This document shows positions 61,081 through 64,000 of a stretch of 64,000 nt of DNA, one piece after another. Each line of letters begins with the position of its first letter. The stretch's first letter is position 1. The notes below the pieces were generated by a model. It saw only the letters and a program-made list of their open reading frames with translations. It did not search any database and had not been told where the DNA came from. Both the position numbers and the translations under genes were made by a program. Source of the stretch: Monarcha castaneiventris obscurior (lineage: Eukaryota; Chordata; Aves; Passeriformes; Monarchidae); the NCBI GenBank assembly GCA_026261815.1, contig JAMPIT010000230.1, positions 3,543,501 to 3,607,500 of the forward strand, read 5' to 3'.

Positions 61081-61085
61081 GAATA

Positions 61086-61325
61086 TTCACAGAATCACAG
61101 AACAGGTCAGGTTGGAAGGTACCACAGAGGGACATCTGGTCCAACCTCCCTGCTCAAGCAGGGTTGTCCCAGAGCACATGGCACAGGATTATGTCCAGAC
61201 GGTTCAGGAATATCTCCAGGGAGGGAGACTCCATACTGTCTTTGGACAATCTGTCCCAGTGTGTGGTCACCCACACAATAAAGAAGTTCAAATAAAGATC
61301 ATTACTTGTGTGGAGCTTACAGTGG
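61086..61325 (-). mobile_element. CR1 LINE 3' end with ORF2 remnant
   Basis: Plus-strand TTCACAGAATCACAGAACAGG and GGTTGGAAGGTACCACAGAG are the reverse complement of the CR1 terminus. Read on the minus strand, the DNA encodes the end of CR1 ORF2: SPSLEIF, NRLD and LCHVLWD are recognisable between about 61154 and 61235. A 5' truncation lies near 61325. The copy has no 5' promoter or reverse-transcriptase core and cannot move. Confidence 0.9.
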
Positions 61326-61329
61326 CCTT

Positions 61330-63635
61330 TGGAAATCACAGGATTACAAAAATAGGAGCACATTATAAAGAGAAATCTGATGTGAAAACTGGAAGGCTGA
61401 GAAGAAGGCAGAGAAACAGATTTTTTAGCAACATGCTCAGAATCAGCCTTAGTCAGCAAAGATGTTCAGGAGATTACCGTGAAATGAAGTTCCCAGCCCA
61501 ATGCCAGTAAGTCAGGTTTCCACACTACAATGATAAATATTTTCAGTGGTAATTGCTGGGAGGCCAATCCTGCCTGTCGAAATAGAAGTGCCACAATGGA
61601 CTGTTGTGATGAATTTCATAGGATGAACTCAATTTTCACTCTGACCTATGATCGGTCTTTACAACTGTCCTTGTGACAACTTTCATAGCATTGAATTTAC
61701 ATATTTCTAACTAAAAAGGGATCAATCTAACTGCTTGGATAAAATCATGCTATCTTTCTGCATTGTCACTTTTCTGCAATGCTATCAGCAATCACATTTC
61801 TACTGTTAAATAGTTTTCCATCTCCCTCTTTCCATTTAAAACACACTTTGGCATAATCAGAGTGCTTTTCAATCAGTCCTGGTAAGAACAAGTATCTGTC
61901 TTGGAGAAAAAGCAACCGCATTGGCATGATCAAGTTACTAATGACAGATCCATTATACAATCAACAAATTGGTGTTTCTGCTGGCTATTCCCTTTCCTCT
62001 TGCCTCCATAATAGCTCTCGGTTCACTCAGACATTTGCAATTCATTTAGTAAATGGACAAAGTAAGCATTTGGATTTTTACCAGTTGTGTTGCATTGTGC
62101 TGATTGCAGCTGTTGCATTTCACTGCAGAAATACCTACTTTTCAGCACAGGTAGGATGATCCTTCAGGCATAGGTGAACATGCAAGTGCCCTGTGCATCA
62201 CCTGTGTTTTCTGCCTTCTTGATGGCAAAAAACCTTTCCATCTCCAGGGCATAAAGAATCCCAGCATGGGCTGGTAGCTTTCCTGTGTACAAAAATTTCC
62301 ACTGTGTAGCGAAATAGAAATCTACTCATTTTACTTTATTAATCTCACTAAATTTACTAATTTCATTTTCAGTTGCTCATAATTCCATATAGCTCCTATT
62401 CTATAGGATAAATGTTTCATTTTCAGGCTCATTCTACCAAATCTCCTCATCACTGTCTTTACCTGATTTCTTTCTGAGTTTAAGGAAAATACAGTATAGG
62501 TATTTCAGCACAACAGTTCTCGAGAAGAAACTGAGGTTTTTCATTATGAATAATCCTCCCCATACATCCAAATATATAGTTTTACCTTATTTATTTTATA
62601 CAGTTGATCTTCAAATCACTCCACCCTGCTTTGGGTTAGAGTACACAATATGGAAGAGAGTTACTTATGTATTTAACTCCACTTTGGCATGATATACTTT
62701 GAAATGCAGCTAGCATGTTACGTTATTTAAAGTCATTCTAGTTTCTAATTTCCAATATTTAGGCAATATGAAATAACTAGAACTAAAAATTCACAGATAA
62801 TTTCAAGCTAGTTCAGCAGTAAAATGCAGCTGCTTGTTACAATTCAAGGTTGCTGAAGTCCACAATCCCAAATAGTCAAAAAAGTCTCTAGAGGTAAATA
62901 AATAAAAGAAGAAACCTTCTAAAATTATCTGGCAGGGGCAGACTAAAGCAGAAGATTCCTGTCGTGGGAGTTCTCCTGTCTTTTGTAATGTAAATGCTAC
63001 ATTAACATTCCCAATAAGCAAGTCCAGGCATATTTGTTTTTACACTGTCGTTTTCACACCAAGACACATTTCCACTCCCCCTCCCTTCTTCTGCTTTTGT
63101 GTTCCATCGTCCACATCAACAATTAGTGGAAGTGCCTGGCTGTGCCTGTTCACATTGTTCCCAGACTTTTCTCTCCCCCAGTGAGCTCTGAAGACCATGC
63201 ATTATTTGGTATGACATGACTTGGAGGCCTTCTACAGCAATGGCTGTATGCAGGGAAGCGGACAGAGGCAAGGAAGAAGTTAGTCCTGGTTACATCTGGG
63301 ACAGTAAGACTCAAGTCAATATGAGTTAATCCCTTAGCACAAGAGCCCAGGTGATTGAACTTTAAATTACTTAAGTCTTGTAAACCAAAACCCACCAGAA
63401 ATAAAAACAGCCTAAAGGTCAAGCTCATTGCTCTGTTTGTTTTGTGACATGAAAACACAGGATATTCATAACATGGGGTTTTCCCCTGAAATAATTAAAT
63501 ATCTATTGTATTTTCCATCACAGCTCATTTCTCTGCAACATGAGCAATTTGCCAGCTTGTCTATACACAATGAATGTATTCAGTTCAGAGCACACAGCTG
63601 TACATAGGGCAGCTTCCCTCCACACACACAGGCTC
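61330..63635. other. Unique non-coding stretch
   Basis: AT-rich sequence with no recognised gene or repeat. A CACACACA run at 63622-63630 precedes the last CR1. Confidence 0.55.
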
Positions 63636-63640
63636 TGAAC

Positions 63641-64000
63641 TTCACAGAATCACAGAATAAACTGAGTTGGAAGGGACCCATAAGGATCCTCAAGTCCAAC
63701 TCCTGGCTCTGTATAGGACCATCCCCAAGAATTCCACCATGTGACCAAGAACATCATCCAAACACTTCTTGAACTTTGTCAGGTTTTGTGCTGTGACCAC
63801 TGTCCTGGGGAGCCTGTTCCAGTGCCCAGCCACCCTCTGGGTGAAAAACCTTTTTCTAACATCCAACCCAAACCTTCCCTGACACAGCTTCAGGCCATTC
63901 CCTCAGGTCCTGTCACTGTCACCACAGAGAAGAGGTCAGTGCCTGCCCCTCCTCTGCCCCTCACGAGGAAGTTGTAACTGCAGTGAGGTCTCCCCTCAGT
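63641..64000 (-). mobile_element. CR1 LINE 3' end, running off the window
   Basis: The plus strand reads TTCACAGAATCACAGAATAA, GAGTTGGAAGGGACCC and on through CTTGAACTTTGTCAGG, CTGTTCCAGTGCCCAGCCAC, CTGGGTGAAAAACC and TTTTTCTAACATCC to GAGGTCTCCCCTC at the edge. This is the reverse complement of a CR1 3' UTR and ORF2 end. All segments are in the expected order without a large gap, and identity to the avian consensus looks high, so this is among the younger CR1 copies here. The 5' end lies beyond 64000. Confidence 0.93.

Noticed and set aside
63741..63977. 78-codon plus-strand frame
   Set aside because: Antisense to the CR1 ORF2 end and 3' UTR.

Overview
The window reads as non-coding vertebrate DNA, most likely from a bird and plausibly a songbird. 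It is AT-leaning and rather poor in repeats. The recognisable interspersed repeats are mainly CR1 LINE fragments in both orientations, with a few endogenous-retrovirus LTRs and a thin layer of very old MIR-type SINEs. That mix is typical of avian genomes. There is no bacterial or viral gene organisation, and I recognise no cellular protein-coding gene, rRNA, tRNA or CRISPR array. The longest open frames are explained by low-complexity DNA, CpG-rich DNA or transposon remnants. The window is therefore intergenic or lies inside one or more very large introns.

Layout. 1-14.5 kb: unique sequence with a CR1 tail (6.6 kb), an ATT-type repeat (9.9 kb) and an LTR-like element (about 11.0-11.4 kb); two AT-rich, homeodomain-site-rich stretches (0.1-0.35 and 9.2-9.5 kb) look like possible conserved enhancers. 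14.5-14.9 kb: a clear CR1 3' end with an internal deletion. 17.6-17.8 kb: a perfect 93-bp tandem duplication. 18.1-18.5 kb: GT-rich DNA, a run of 19 C, then a small CpG cluster holding a near-consensus RFX X-box. 22.0-22.5 kb: the strongest CpG island, with a good splice donor on the minus strand, followed by an old MIR. 27.53-27.89 kb: a solo LTR with intact 6-bp target-site duplications.

30.7 kb: a CR1 fragment. 33.4-33.5 kb: an uninterrupted (CCTT)n microsatellite. 34.8-35.6 kb: possible ancient repeat with a palindrome. 39.8 kb: the best MIR copy. 41.8-42.9 and 55.2-56.0 kb: two old, long CR1 relics on the plus strand. 46-47 kb: two CR1 scraps and an imperfect 71-bp inverted repeat. 57.1-57.4 kb: an open, phase-0, 108-codon interval with good splice signals, the best candidate for an undescribed exon. 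61.1 and 63.6-64.0 kb: two minus-strand CR1 3' ends, the second running off the window.

Nothing suggests a multigene system. The items that could carry undescribed function are the two CpG-rich promoter candidates and the candidate exon. All assignments come from reading the sequence; no database search was possible.
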